NCBI RefSeq assembly: GCF_014647795.1
Contig: NZ_BMPW01000029.1
Span: 1-64,000 of the forward strand
From: Actinoplanes campanulatus
Lineage (GTDB): Bacteria > Actinomycetota > Actinomycetes > Mycobacteriales > Micromonosporaceae
Length of the DNA: 64,000 bases
Direction: 5' to 3'
Shown: positions 1-9,680 of the stretch, piece by piece
How the letters are laid out: each line of letters begins with the position of its first letter
How positions within the stretch are numbered: position 1 is the stretch's first letter
Notes under the pieces: model-generated
What the model was told of the DNA's origin: nothing
What the model saw: only the letters and a program-made list of their open reading frames with translations
The model's database searches: none
Position numbers and translations under genes: made by a program

Positions 1-1
1 G

Positions 2-1159
2 GATCGGGAGTATCTGGCGGCGCGGTTGCCGGCGGTGGCCGTTCCGGCGGTGCTGGTCGCGGTCGAGGCATTGCCGATGACAGCCGGGGGCAAGCTCGAC
101 CGGCGGGCGCTGACCGAGCCGGAGGAGCTTTCACGGCGGGGCGTGGTGGCTCCGCGGACGGAGACCGAGCAGCGGATCGCCGCGGTCTGGCAGAGCGTCC
201 TCGGCGTCGACCGGGTCGGCGTACACGATGACTTCTTCGCTCTCGGCGGGCACTCTCTGCTGGCCATCCGGCTCACCATGCGGCTGAGCTCGGAATTCGG
301 GACCGAGATCCCGCTCGCCCACCTTTACACCGCCCCCACCGTCGCCGAACAGGCCGAACGAATCGCGACGCTGCGGCCCGACCGCTCGGCCGTGGTGTCC
401 CTCGGCGGAGTCCGGGGCGCGCGACCCCTCGTCCTCGTCCACCCCATCGGCGGCACGCTCTTCAGCTATCTGGATCTGCTGAGCGAGGTACGCGACGACG
501 TCGAGGCGTACGGCCTGCAGGCGCACCTCGGCGAGAACTCCGGCGCGTCCGACATCGCGGCGCTGGCCCGGCGCTACGCCGACGAGCTGGCACCGGTCCT
601 CGGCGACCGGGAACCGGTGCTCGCCGGCTGGTCCGTCGGCGGCGTCCTCGCCCACGAGGTGGGCCGCGCGCTCGCCGACCGTGGGATCCGCACCCACCGG
701 CTGGTCCTGATCGACTCCGATCCGCGACCCGATGAGGCGGACGACGCCGCGTACCGGGCCGACATCGCCACCCTCGACGCGCTCCGCCGCGAGGTCGCCG
801 ACCACGGGCCGGCACCACTGCTGGGGTCGGCCGACGCGGACCGCCTGTTCGCCGCGCTCGGCGTCGATCCGGCAGCCGTCGCCGAACTGGACGGGCCCAC
901 CACCGCCGGGCTCATCACCTTCTGGCGCGACATGTTCACCGGGCTCGCCGCCCACCGGCCGGGCGTGTTCGCCGGCCCCGCCGAGCTCGTCCTCGGCCGC
1001 GGCGAGGGCCGCGACCTCATGGCCGTGGCGTGGCGCGAGCTGACCGGAACGCTCACGGTCACCCACACCGGCGGCGACCACTTCCAGCTGCTGCGCCGTC
1101 CATGGGTGACGGCGATCGCCGACGCCGTCCGCGGCACCACCGCACAGACAGGAGAGTGA
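2..1159 (+). CDS. NRPS C-terminal fragment: A (end)-PCP-thioesterase, 5' truncated
   Basis: This is the last part of a non-ribosomal peptide synthetase whose start lies left of the window. The frame is open from nucleotide 2. The first ~35 residues are the end of an adenylation domain, with the A10 motif LPMTAGGKLDRRAL. A peptidyl carrier protein follows (GGHSLLAIR, phosphopantetheine serine at codon 85 counted from nt 2). A type I thioesterase comes next, with GWSVGG (nucleophile serine at codon 211) and a C-terminal GGDHFQLL histidine. A terminal TE marks this as the release module that hydrolyses or cyclises the product. The stop is one base before the GTG of the carbamoyltransferase, so the genes are probably co-transcribed. 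Substrate specificity cannot be read because the A-domain core is missing. Confidence 0.93.
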   Translation, partial: DREYLAARLPAVAVPAVLVAVEALPMTAGGKLDRRALTEPEELSRRGVVAPRTETEQRIAAVWQSVLGVDRVGVHDDFFALGGHSLLAIRLTMRLSSEFGTEIPLAHLYTAPTVAEQAERIATLRPDRSAVVSLGGVRGARPLVLVHPIGGTLFSYLDLLSEVRDDVEAYGLQAHLGENSGASDIAALARRYADELAPVLGDREPVLAGWSVGGVLAHEVGRALADRGIRTHRLVLIDSDPRPDEADDAAYRADIATLDALRREVADHGPAPLLGSADADRLFAALGVDPAAVAELDGPTTAGLITFWRDMFTGLAAHRPGVFAGPAELVLGRGEGRDLMAVAWRELTGTLTVTHTGGDHFQLLRRPWVTAIADAVRGTTAQTGE

Positions 1160-1160
1160 C

Positions 1161-2915
1161 GTGCTGATCCTCGGAATCAGCGGTCTCGACCGGGCTGCCG
1201 CGCTCAAGAAGCGGATGATGCCCGACCTCGACCGGCGCGAGCAGCGCCTGGTGCAGGGCCTCGACTCGGCCGCCGCCCTGGTCGACGAGAACGGCGTGAT
1301 CGCCGCCTCGGCGCAGGAACGGCACGACGGCGTCAAGGGAACGGGCGCCTTCCCGGCCGACGCCGTCGCCGCCTGCCTGCGGATGGCCGGCGCCACCCTG
1401 GACGACGTCGACCTCGTCGCCCACGGCTTCCGCTATCAGCCCTCCGCGGCCTTCGAGATCGACGGCTACCAGCGGCGGTGGTACCGGGAGGCGTACAGCG
1501 AAGAGGTCCAGCTCGACGTGCTGCGGTCGCATTACCCGGACCAGGACTGGGAACGCAAACTCGTCCGCGTCCCCCACCACCTGGCGCACGCCGCGAGCAC
1601 CTACCACCTGAGCGGCTTCCGCGACGCGCTGGTGCTGGTCGCCGACGGGATGGGCGAATCGGAGTCGACCACCCTGTTCAGCGGGCACGACGGTCGGCTG
1701 GACACGGTGCGCACCTATCCCGTCGCGAGCTCGCTCGGCATCCTCTACAGCGTCGTCACCCAGTATCTCGGCTTCCTGCCGGGCATGGACGAGTACAAGG
1801 TGATGGGGCTCGCCCCGTACGGCGACCTGGGCTCCTTCCCGGACGCCGGGCTGGTCACCCTCCGCCCGGGCGGCGGTCTGAGCGTGCCGCTGCTGGCCTG
1901 TGACAGGACGCCGGAGGAGCGGGAGACCCACCGCGGCGCGATCCGCCGCCTCGAAGAGCTGTTCGGCCCGGCCCGCCATCCCGACGCCCCGATCACGCAG
2001 CGGCACATGGACGTCGCCGCCGTCCTGCAGCGGTCGCTGGAGCAGAGCCTGCTCTTCGTCCTGGACGAAGGGCTCGCCGGGGAGACGTACCGCGATCTCT
2101 GCATGGCCGGCGGCGTCGCCCTCAACTGCACCGCCAACGGCCTCATCGCGCGCAGCGGCCGGTTCGACCGGGTCTTCGTCCAGCCCGCCTCGGGCGACGA
2201 CGGAACCGCCCTCGGCGCGGCCCTTCATGTGTTACGCGGCCACGTTCCCGCCGTACCGAAAGCAATGGGAATGCCCTTCTGGGGCGAGGAGTTCAGCGGG
2301 ACCGAGATCGAGGCGGCCCTGGCCACGCTCGGCCCCGGGCATCGGGTGCAGCATCTTCCCGGCGAGGCGCTGCTGGCGGAGACGTCCGGCCTCATCGCCT
2401 CCGGCGCGGTGGTCGCCTGGTTCCAGGGGCGCATGGAGTTCGGGCCGCGGGCCCTGGGCAACCGCAGCATCCTGGCCGATCCCACCGCGCCGGACATGCG
2501 CGCCCACCTGAACGCGGTGGTCAAGCAGCGCGAGGAGTTCCGGCCGTTCGCGCCGGCGGTGGTCGCCGAAGAGGCGGGCGAGTACTTCGAGATCGAGCCC
2601 GGCGAGGAGGCCCTCTACCGGCACATGCTCGTCGTCGCCCGGGTACGGGACAAGTACCGCGACGAGTTGCCGTCGATCACCCACGTCGACGGCTCCGCGC
2701 GGGTCCAGGTCGTCGACCGGGACCTCGCACCCCGGTTCCACTCCCTGATCCGCCGGTTCGGCGAGGACCACGGCACCCCGGTGGTCCTCAACACCTCCTT
2801 CAACCTTCGGGGACAACCGATCGTGCGGACGCCGCGGGAAGCCGTCGCCACCTACGCCCGCTCCGCTCTGGACGCCCTCGCCATCGGCGACTGGCTGGTA
2901 CGGAGGATCCGATGA
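1161..2915 (+). CDS. O-carbamoyltransferase, NodU/CmcH family
   Basis: This 584-residue protein matches the NodU/CmcH/NovN type of carbamoyltransferases, which transfer a carbamoyl group from carbamoyl phosphate to a hydroxyl of a natural product through a carbamoyl-adenylate. The N-terminal half carries the metal/ATP-binding signature HHLAHAAS followed by a VADGMGE segment. The C-terminal half has the family motif GRMEFGPRALGNRSILADP and the EEFRPFAP stretch. Length is normal for the family (about 550-600). The GTG start follows a GGAGAGTGAC ribosome site and lies one base after the NRPS stop. The gene overlaps the next NRPS by ATGA. The likely acceptor is a hydroxyl on the assembly-line product, perhaps one made by the P450 at 8488; that link is inference. 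Confidence 0.92.
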   Translation: MLILGISGLDRAAALKKRMMPDLDRREQRLVQGLDSAAALVDENGVIAASAQERHDGVKGTGAFPADAVAACLRMAGATLDDVDLVAHGFRYQPSAAFEIDGYQRRWYREAYSEEVQLDVLRSHYPDQDWERKLVRVPHHLAHAASTYHLSGFRDALVLVADGMGESESTTLFSGHDGRLDTVRTYPVASSLGILYSVVTQYLGFLPGMDEYKVMGLAPYGDLGSFPDAGLVTLRPGGGLSVPLLACDRTPEERETHRGAIRRLEELFGPARHPDAPITQRHMDVAAVLQRSLEQSLLFVLDEGLAGETYRDLCMAGGVALNCTANGLIARSGRFDRVFVQPASGDDGTALGAALHVLRGHVPAVPKAMGMPFWGEEFSGTEIEAALATLGPGHRVQHLPGEALLAETSGLIASGAVVAWFQGRMEFGPRALGNRSILADPTAPDMRAHLNAVVKQREEFRPFAPAVVAEEAGEYFEIEPGEEALYRHMLVVARVRDKYRDELPSITHVDGSARVQVVDRDLAPRFHSLIRRFGEDHGTPVVLNTSFNLRGQPIVRTPREAVATYARSALDALAIGDWLVRRIR

Positions 2916-5900
2916 TCGAGCACCACGACGTCGCGGCCGACCACCTGCGCGAGGCGGTCACCGGGATCTGGTGCGCCGTGCTCGGCGCCGACCACGCCGG
3001 ACCCGAGGACGACTTCTTCGCCGAGGGCGGCGACTCCGCGCTGGCCGTCGAGGCCGCACTCAGCCTGCGCGCCGTCACCGGAACCGACCTCGAGATCGAC
3101 ATCCTCTACCAGTACCCGCAGTTCGGGCGCCTGCTGTCCTACCTGGCCGACCCGCGGCCCGAGCGCGAGGAACGCCCGCTCACGCCGGCCGAGGAACTGC
3201 TCTGGTTCGTGGAACGGCTGCGCCCCGGCACGCCGGTCTACCACATCGCCGCGCTCTACCGGTTCCCCGGCCGCATCGACATCCCGCGCCTGCGGACCGC
3301 CCTCGACGCCCTCGTCGCCGGCCACCCGGCCCTGCGGCGCGGCTTCGAAGCCCCTGGCCGGGCGGTCACCGCGGCCCGGGCGTCCGTCTCGTGCCGGTGG
3401 CTGGACGGCCGCGGCCTGCCGGCCGGCACGCTGCGGGAGCTGATCGACGAGCACGCCCGCCTGCCCTTCGACCTGGCCCGCCCGCCGCTGCTGCGGGCGG
3501 TCGCCGTCGAGCGGGGCGACGAAGGCGACCTCCTGCTGCTCACCGTGCACCATTTGGTGTGCGACGGCGGTTCGCTGGCGATCCTTGAGGACGCCCTCAG
3601 CGAGCTCTACACCGACGGTGGAGCCGGGCCCGCGCCGGGGACGGCCGCGATCCCCGAAGGCGCGCGGGCGGTCAACGAGGAGTCCCGGGCCTACTGGCGG
3701 CGCGTCCTGGCCGACTGTCCCCGCACCATCGCGCTGCCGCACGACCTGTCCCGGCCGGCCGCGCTGGACAACGCCGGCGACGTCCACCGCCTCGTCTGCC
3801 CCGGGGACCTGGTGGCCGACATGGAGCGATTCGCCGCCCGGGAACGGGTGAGCCCGTTCATGACCTGGATCGTCGCCTACGTGGCCGGCCTCGTCGCGCA
3901 GACCGGCGAACGCGATGTGGTGATCGGGATCGCCGCCTCCTCGCGGACCGCCGAGCAGCGCGGCGAGATCGGGATGTTCGTCGACCCGGTGCCGTTGCGG
4001 CTGGCCGTCCCGGACGGGACCACCGCCCGGGACCTGGCCCGCCAGGTGCGCTCCGCGACCACCGCGGCACTGGCCCACCGCGGCGTGCCCTTCCCGACGA
4101 TCGTCGACGATCTAGGCCCCGGCGGCGATCCCAGCCGCGCGCCGCTGGTCCAGGCCGGCCTCAGCTATCTCGACGTGGCGGCAAGCGCGCTGCGGTTCGA
4201 CGGGCATCAGGCCGTACGCGATCTGCTGCCCACCGGGACCGCGAAGTACGAACTGCTCTGGGCGGTCACCCGGCAGGCGGACCGTACGATCACCGAGCTC
4301 GAATACCTCAGCGGGCTGTTCACCACCGAGCGCGCCGGGGAACTGCACGCCGCAATGATCGCGGCGGCCGGCGCGGCGTTCGCGAACCCGGACGCACCGT
4401 TGCGACTGCCCGAACGCTCGATCCACGCCGGCCGGCGCCCCCTCCCGGAGCTCATCCGCCTGCGGGCCGGTCAACGGCCGGACGCACCCGCCGTCCGCGA
4501 CCACGGCGTCGAACTCACCTACGCGCAGCTCGACGAGCGGGCCGTCGCCATCGCCACCGGACTGCGGGCGGCCGGGCTGCGCCGCGGTGACGTCGTCGCC
4601 GTACCGATGGCGCGCGGAGCCGACGCCATCTGCTCCTATCTCGGCATCTTCTACGCCGGGTGCGCCTATCTGCCGGTCGACCAGGGCCAGCCCGCCCGGC
4701 GGCTCCGGGCCGCCCTCGACGGGGTGGCGGACGCGGCGCTGGTCACCGCGGGGTCGCCGCCGCTGCCCGGGGGTCTGCGTGTGCTGCGGCTGGACGAGTT
4801 GCTCGGCGACCCGGACCGGGTCGCCGACCCGGCCGTCCCGGTGCGCGTCACCGGGGACGACGCCGCCTACCTGATGTCCACCTCCGGCACCACCGGGCGC
4901 CCCAAGACGGTCGTCGTTCCGCACCGCGCGATCAGCCGCCTCGTCCCCGACGCCGCCGGTCTGGAATACCGGCGCGACGACCGCGTCGCGCATCTGTGCA
5001 ATCCCGCGTTCGACGCCGCCATCCTGGAGATCTGGGGCGCGCTCGGCGCCGGCGCCGTGCTGGCGATCGGCAACCGGGAGGACGTCTCGTCGCCGGCCCG
5101 GCTGCGCGCGTTCCTCGACGAGCACCGGATCAGCGTGCTGGGGCTGCCCACCGCGCTGCTCAACACCGTCATCGACTTCGCGCCGGACGCCCTCGGTGAC
5201 CTCCGCCTGCTGATCTTCGGCGGGGAGAAGGCCGACGAGCAGCGGCTCGCACGGCTGCTGGCACACCGGCCGCCCGCCTCGGTCGTCAACGTCTACGGCC
5301 CGACCGAGAACACGACGGTCAGCACGCTGCAGCAGGTGACGGCGGCCGGTCTCGACCCGGGCCCGCTGCCGATCGGCCGGCCGGTCTCCGGGTCGACGGC
5401 GTACGCGCTCGGACCCGACGGCGAACCGGTCCCGCCCGGCGCCGAGGGCGAGCTGTACGTCGGCGGCGACGGCCTGGCCCGCGGCTACCACGGCAACCCC
5501 GCCCTCACCGCGGCCTGCTTCGTCCCGAACCCGTTCGGCCCCGGACGCCTCTACCGCACCGGGGACCGGGTGCGCATGCTGCCGGACGGAACCTTCTTCT
5601 TCCGAGGCCGGACGGACGACCAGGTCAAGGTCCGCGGCTACCGGGTCGAACTCGCCGAGATCGAGCACGCGCTGCGCTCGCTGCCGGGCGTCGACGACGC
5701 GGTGGTCGCCGCCCGCGCCACCTCCGACAGCGCCGAGCTGCTGGCCTGGGTCACCGGCGCCCGCGACGCCGCCGGGCTCACCGAGGACCTGCGGGCGCGG
5801 CTGCCCGCTTACATGATCCCGGCCGTGACCGTCACCGACCGGCTGCCCCTCAACGCGAACGGCAAGGTGGACCGCGCCGCGCTGCTCGCCTCCCCGGACG

Positions 5901-6190
5901 CCCCGGGCGCCACTGACGAGGCGCCCGGCGAAGACCCCGCGGACGACTCCGTGACCGAGGCCGTCGCCGCGCTGTGGCGCGAATCCCTCGGCCTGGCGCG
6001 GGTCCGCCCGGACGACAGCTTCGTCGCGCTGGGCGGCCATTCCATCAAGGCGCTGAGGCTGCTCGCCCGCCTCGACGAAGAACTCGGCGTCACCGTCGAT
6101 CTGGCCGACTTCCTGGCCGACCCCACCATGCGCGCGCTGGTCGCCGCCGTGCACCACCTCCAACCGACCACCGAAAGGAAGCAGCCATGA
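2912..6190 (+). CDS. NRPS, domain order PCP-C-A-PCP
   Basis: This is a 1,092-residue peptide synthetase. A carrier protein lies at the N terminus (GGDSALAVE, serine 42). Next is a condensation domain with the intact HHxxxDG motif (H213 to G219). The adenylation domain has core A3 TSGTTGRPK near residue 657, YGPTE near 795 and the A10 lysine in NANGKVDRAAL. A second carrier protein follows (GGHSIKAL, serine 1044), with no thioesterase. Aligning by eye to the GrsA pocket gives an approximate specificity code D-A-L-G-I-G-V-T-V-K, which I cannot assign to a substrate. Starting a polypeptide with a carrier and no cognate A domain implies the first carrier is charged in trans. It overlaps both neighbours by ATGA-type junctions, so it belongs to the same operon. 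Confidence 0.93.
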   Translation: MIEHHDVAADHLREAVTGIWCAVLGADHAGPEDDFFAEGGDSALAVEAALSLRAVTGTDLEIDILYQYPQFGRLLSYLADPRPEREERPLTPAEELLWFVERLRPGTPVYHIAALYRFPGRIDIPRLRTALDALVAGHPALRRGFEAPGRAVTAARASVSCRWLDGRGLPAGTLRELIDEHARLPFDLARPPLLRAVAVERGDEGDLLLLTVHHLVCDGGSLAILEDALSELYTDGGAGPAPGTAAIPEGARAVNEESRAYWRRVLADCPRTIALPHDLSRPAALDNAGDVHRLVCPGDLVADMERFAARERVSPFMTWIVAYVAGLVAQTGERDVVIGIAASSRTAEQRGEIGMFVDPVPLRLAVPDGTTARDLARQVRSATTAALAHRGVPFPTIVDDLGPGGDPSRAPLVQAGLSYLDVAASALRFDGHQAVRDLLPTGTAKYELLWAVTRQADRTITELEYLSGLFTTERAGELHAAMIAAAGAAFANPDAPLRLPERSIHAGRRPLPELIRLRAGQRPDAPAVRDHGVELTYAQLDERAVAIATGLRAAGLRRGDVVAVPMARGADAICSYLGIFYAGCAYLPVDQGQPARRLRAALDGVADAALVTAGSPPLPGGLRVLRLDELLGDPDRVADPAVPVRVTGDDAAYLMSTSGTTGRPKTVVVPHRAISRLVPDAAGLEYRRDDRVAHLCNPAFDAAILEIWGALGAGAVLAIGNREDVSSPARLRAFLDEHRISVLGLPTALLNTVIDFAPDALGDLRLLIFGGEKADEQRLARLLAHRPPASVVNVYGPTENTTVSTLQQVTAAGLDPGPLPIGRPVSGSTAYALGPDGEPVPPGAEGELYVGGDGLARGYHGNPALTAACFVPNPFGPGRLYRTGDRVRMLPDGTFFFRGRTDDQVKVRGYRVELAEIEHALRSLPGVDDAVVAARATSDSAELLAWVTGARDAAGLTEDLRARLPAYMIPAVTVTDRLPLNANGKVDRAALLASPDAPGATDEAPGEDPADDSVTEAVAALWRESLGLARVRPDDSFVALGGHSIKALRLLARLDEELGVTVDLADFLADPTMRALVAAVHHLQPTTERKQP

Positions 6191-6381
6191 GCGAGGACGA
6201 GTACGACGTCGTCGTCAACGACGAGGAGCAGTACTCCATCTGGGCCGCGGGCCGCGCGGTCCCGGCCGGGTGGCAGACCGTCGGCGTACGGGGCAGCCGC
6301 GAGAAGTGCCTGGAACACATCGAGGGGGTCTGGACCGACATGCGGCCCAAGAGCCTGCGCCTCGCCATGGGCGAGCACTGA
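6187..6381 (+). CDS. MbtH-like NRPS accessory protein
   Basis: This 64-residue protein has the MbtH family signature: NDEEQYSIW near the N terminus, PAGW, the GSREKCLEHI helix and the hallmark WTDMRPKSLR. MbtH-like proteins bind adenylation domains and are needed for their solubility or activity. The ATG overlaps the stop of the NRPS at 2912-6190 (ATGA), which implies translational coupling and makes that A domain the likely partner. The frame is open far upstream, but homology begins exactly at this ATG. Confidence 0.95.
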   Translation: MSEDEYDVVVNDEEQYSIWAAGRAVPAGWQTVGVRGSREKCLEHIEGVWTDMRPKSLRLAMGEH

Positions 6382-6392
6382 GGAGGATCCCC

Positions 6393-7676
6393 ATGTGGAC
6401 GCTGCTGCGCACCAATCGGAGCTTCAGAAAGCTGTTCGCCTCCAGCGCGGTGACGAGCTTCGGCGAGACCGCCGTCTATCTCTCGCTCGCGATCTGGGTC
6501 AAGGATCTGACGGGCTCGAACGCCGCGGCCGGCATCGTGTTCCTCACCATCACCCTGCCCGGCCTGTTCGCGCCGGTGCTCGGCCACATCGTCGACCGGG
6601 TCAGCCGGCGACGGCTGATGATCGGCATGGATCTCGCGATGGCGGCGCTGTTCCTCACGCTGCTGGCCGTGCGCAGTGAGGACCAGGTGTGGATCATCTA
6701 TCTGGTCACCCTCGCGTACGGCGTGCTCTCCGCCAGCCCGGCCCCGCCCGCGCTGCTGAAGGACGCCCTGCCGTCGGACGACGCGGCATCGGCGCGCTCC
6801 CTGCTCATGGCCGTCGGCGAGGGCGTCCGGATCGTCTCCCCGGTCGCCGGCGCCGCGGTGTACGTCGCGTTCGGCGGGGCCGCGCTGGCCGTCTTCGGCA
6901 GCGCGACCTTCCTGATCGCCGCGCTCCTGCTGATCTCCGTCCGTGTCGTGGAATCCGAGCCCGAGCCGGTCGGCGAGCGGCTCCGCACCTCCGTCGTCGC
7001 CGGTTTCCGTTTCATCCGCGGCGTGCCGCTGCTGCTGCGCCTCTCGCTGACGACCGTGGCGTTCATGCTGGTGGTCGGGCTGCTGGAGACCGCCGTGTTC
7101 GCCGCGATCCACGGACTGGACCGGCCGGCCGCATTCTTCGGCGTGATCACCTCGTTCCAGGGTGGCGGCTCCGTCGTCGGCGGGCTCATCTCCGGCACGT
7201 TCGTGAAGCGGTGGGGCGAGGTCCGAACGACCTGCGCGGGGTACGCGATGATCACCGGTGGTCTGCTGCTCTGCCTGGCCGGGAACACCCCCCTGTTCCT
7301 GCTCGGCGTCTTCTGCGTCGGGCTCGGCGTCCCGTTCGTGATGATCTCCCTCGGCACCGCCCTTCACCTCTACACACCCGGGCGCATGCAGGGCCGTGTC
7401 AACGCGGCGGTCACCGCGGTCAGTGGCGGCGCCCAGGCGCTGTCGATCGCCGCCGGCGCCGCCCTCATCGGCGTGCTCGGCTACCAGGCGATGTATCTCC
7501 TGACGGCCGGCACGGCCCTGCTGTGTGCGGCCTCGCTGCTGCTGGGCCGGGTGCCCCAGCCCGAGATCGTGAAGTCGGTGGCCGACGACGCCGTGGCCGA
7601 CGACGCCGTGGCCGACGACGCCGTGGCCGACGACGCCGTGGCCGACGACGCCTTGGATCCGGAGACCAGCCGCTAG
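6393..7676 (+). CDS. MFS exporter with a C-terminal VADDA repeat tail
   Basis: This is a 427-residue major facilitator superfamily protein, probably the self-resistance or product exporter of the cluster. It has about twelve hydrophobic segments and the loop signature GHIVDRVSRRRLMIG between helices 2 and 3, as in the enterobactin-exporter-like (EntS/MFS_3) family common in NRPS clusters. The ATG lies six bases after a perfect AGGAGG (6381-6386). The cytoplasmic tail carries five in-frame copies of a 15-bp repeat encoding VADDA (7578-7652), giving an acidic low-complexity end. The upstream open frame from 6270 is not part of the gene. The exported substrate is unknown. Confidence 0.9.
   Translation: MWTLLRTNRSFRKLFASSAVTSFGETAVYLSLAIWVKDLTGSNAAAGIVFLTITLPGLFAPVLGHIVDRVSRRRLMIGMDLAMAALFLTLLAVRSEDQVWIIYLVTLAYGVLSASPAPPALLKDALPSDDAASARSLLMAVGEGVRIVSPVAGAAVYVAFGGAALAVFGSATFLIAALLLISVRVVESEPEPVGERLRTSVVAGFRFIRGVPLLLRLSLTTVAFMLVVGLLETAVFAAIHGLDRPAAFFGVITSFQGGGSVVGGLISGTFVKRWGEVRTTCAGYAMITGGLLLCLAGNTPLFLLGVFCVGLGVPFVMISLGTALHLYTPGRMQGRVNAAVTAVSGGAQALSIAAGAALIGVLGYQAMYLLTAGTALLCAASLLLGRVPQPEIVKSVADDAVADDAVADDAVADDAVADDALDPETSR
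7578..7652 (+). repeat. Five tandem copies of a 15-bp coding repeat
   Basis: The unit gtggccgacgacgcc occurs five times in perfect head-to-tail array and is in frame, encoding VADDA each time. It lies in the last 8% of the MFS exporter gene. Because the unit is a multiple of three and the copies are identical, copy number can change without breaking the gene. Confidence 0.97.
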
Positions 7677-7691
7677 ACCAGGAGGACGTAC

Positions 7692-8495
7692 GTGGACCTC
7701 AACGCACCGCGACCGAGGGCCGGGCGGGCCGGCGGCTGGATCACCGGCCTGCCGCCCCGGCGATCTCCGGCCCTCCGCCTGTTCTGCCTGCCGTACGTGG
7801 GCGGCGGGGCGCAGGTCTACGAGCCGTGGCGCCCCGCGTTCGGTGAGGACGTCGAGGTCTGCGCCGTCGAGCTGCCCGGCCGCCAGACCCGCATGCGCGA
7901 GAGCCCGTACACGCGCCTGGACGCGCTCGTCGGCGCGCTCGCGTCCGCGATCGTGGACGAGCTCGACGTGCCGTACGCGCTCTTCGGCCACAGCATGGGA
8001 TCGCTGGTCGCGTACGAACTGGCGCACGAGCTGCGCCGCCGCGGCGCCGGGGAGCCGTGCGTCCTGTTCGTCTCGGCCGGCCCGGCGCCGCGGGTCCCGC
8101 GCCTGCTGCCGCCACTGCACGCCGCACCCGAGGAACGGGTGGTCGCCCGGCTCGCCGAACTGGGCGGCCTGCCCCAGGAGATCCTCGACGAACCGGAGCT
8201 TCTGCGCTACTTCCTGCCGGCGATCCGGGCCGACTTCGAGGTGATAGAGACGTACGCGTACCGCCCCCGGCAACCGCTCGCCTGCCCGGTGGTGGCCTTC
8301 ACCGGCAGCGACGACGAGGATCTGCCACCCGCCGGCCTGGCGCCGTGGGGCGAGGAGACCACCGGCCGGTTCGACCAGTACGTCCTGCCCGGTGGCCACT
8401 TCTTCCTGCGCGGGTCGCAAGACGAGCTGCTGACGCTGATGCGCGGCGCCCTCGCCCCGTACACCCGCTCGTGGAGGAGATTCGCCGATGCCTGA
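7692..8495 (+). CDS. Type II (editing) thioesterase
   Basis: This is a stand-alone alpha/beta-hydrolase thioesterase of 267 residues. Such enzymes remove misprimed or stalled acyl groups from carrier proteins of NRPS and PKS lines. The nucleophile motif is FGHSMGS (serine 101), the N-terminal FCLPYVGGGA oxyanion region is typical, and the C-terminal histidine is in GGHFFLRG. The GTG start follows the ribosome site AGGAGG at 7680-7685. The stop overlaps the P450 start by eight bases. A second thioesterase of this class is fused to an oxidase at 41861-43762. Confidence 0.93.
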   Translation: MDLNAPRPRAGRAGGWITGLPPRRSPALRLFCLPYVGGGAQVYEPWRPAFGEDVEVCAVELPGRQTRMRESPYTRLDALVGALASAIVDELDVPYALFGHSMGSLVAYELAHELRRRGAGEPCVLFVSAGPAPRVPRLLPPLHAAPEERVVARLAELGGLPQEILDEPELLRYFLPAIRADFEVIETYAYRPRQPLACPVVAFTGSDDEDLPPAGLAPWGEETTGRFDQYVLPGGHFFLRGSQDELLTLMRGALAPYTRSWRRFADA

Positions 8496-9648
8496 GAACG
8501 CGACCGGCCTGGGACCCCTACCCGCGTTCCTGGCGACCGACGGCACCGGCGTCGTCCCGATCGTCACGCCGATGGGCGACAAGATGTGGCTCGTCCGCGA
8601 CCACGCCCTGGGCCGTCTCGTGCTCACCGACCAGCGGTTCAGCCGGGCCGAGGCGACCAGGCCGCAGGCGCCCCGCTTCAACGACGCCCAGCCCGCCGCC
8701 GACGCCATGATGAGCATGGACGGCGCCGGGCACGCCCGGCTGCGGCGGGTGGTGAGCGGCGCCTTCAGCACCCGCCGGGTGGCCGCGATGGCGCCCCACG
8801 TCGAACGCCTCACCGACGAGTGCCTCGACGGGCTCGCCGCGGCCGGACCGGGCGCCGACCTCATCGCGGGCCTCGCCACACCCCTGCCGCTGGCCGTCCT
8901 CTCCGCGGTGGTCGGCATTCCGCCGGAGGACAGCGACGTCTTCCGCGACCGGGTCGAGGTGCTCTTCGACATCTCGGCCAGCACGCCGCAGGAGAAGTCC
9001 CGCCGCCGCATCGAGCTCGTCGACTACATGGGCGACCTGATCGAGCAGAAGCGGCGGCGCACCGACGACGACCTGCTGACCGCCCTGATCGGAGCCCACG
9101 ACCGGGGCCATCTGTCGCCGGGGGAACTGCTGACACTCGGCCTCACCCTGCTGATGGCCGGGTACGAGACCACGGTCGGCCAGATCGGCCTCTCGGTGCT
9201 CGCGCTGCTGTCGGACCCGGCCGTCCTCGCCGAACTGCGCGGCGATCCCGCGCTCGTGGAACCGGCCGTGGAGGAACTGCTGCGCCTCACGCCGGCCACG
9301 CCGCTCAGCTTTCCCCGGGTGGCCGTGGCCCCGGTCCGGCTCGGCACGGTCACCGTCCAGGCCGGCGAAGCCGTGGTCGTCTCGCTGCTGCACGGCAACC
9401 GGGACGAGGAGATCTGGCCGCGGCCGGAGGAGCTGAACACGTACGGCCGCGACGCCGTCCACCTGACCTTCGGGCACGGGGTGCACCGCTGCCTCGGCGC
9501 CCCGCTGGCCCGCCTCCAGCTGCGGATCGTCCTGGACCGCCTGCTGCGCCGTTTCCCCCAGCTACGCCTCGCCACCGGGCCCGACGCCGTGGTCTGGAAG
9601 TCGGGGCTGTCCATTCGCGGCCTGGTCCGGCTGCGCGTCGACTGGTAG
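8488..9648 (+). CDS. Cytochrome P450 monooxygenase
   Basis: This 386-residue soluble bacterial P450 of the CYP105/107-like type shows the I-helix oxygen-activation motif AGYETT (residues 224-229), the K-helix ExxR within EELLRL, and the heme-binding loop [12 protein letters not shown] with the axial cysteine at 335. It would hydroxylate or epoxidise a cluster intermediate using external ferredoxin partners; no ferredoxin gene is seen nearby. GAGGAG lies just before the ATG and the gene overlaps the preceding thioesterase by eight bases. A hydroxyl formed here is a plausible acceptor for the carbamoyltransferase, which is inference. Confidence 0.94.
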   Translation: MPENATGLGPLPAFLATDGTGVVPIVTPMGDKMWLVRDHALGRLVLTDQRFSRAEATRPQAPRFNDAQPAADAMMSMDGAGHARLRRVVSGAFSTRRVAAMAPHVERLTDECLDGLAAAGPGADLIAGLATPLPLAVLSAVVGIPPEDSDVFRDRVEVLFDISASTPQEKSRRRIELVDYMGDLIEQKRRRTDDDLLTALIGAHDRGHLSPGELLTLGLTLLMAGYETTVGQIGLSVLALLSDPAVLAELRGDPALVEPAVEELLRLTPATPLSFPRVAVAPVRLGTVTVQAGEAVVVSLLHGNRDEEIWPRPEELNTYGRDAVHLTFGHGVHRCLGAPLARLQLRIVLDRLLRRFPQLRLATGPDAVVWKSGLSIRGLVRLRVDW

Positions 9649-9680
9649 CCGAGCCGGTCGCCGAGTCTAGGAGGAGCACC

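Noticed and set aside
4112-6163. Long minus-strand frame opposite the NRPS
   Set aside because: Low-complexity Gly/Ala/Arg-rich translation without motifs, antisense to intact NRPS domains.
8586-9680. In-frame 5' extension of the large PKS through the P450 gene
   Set aside because: The extension is Arg/Pro-rich, out of frame with the P450, and PKS homology and AGGAGG both mark the GTG at 9681.
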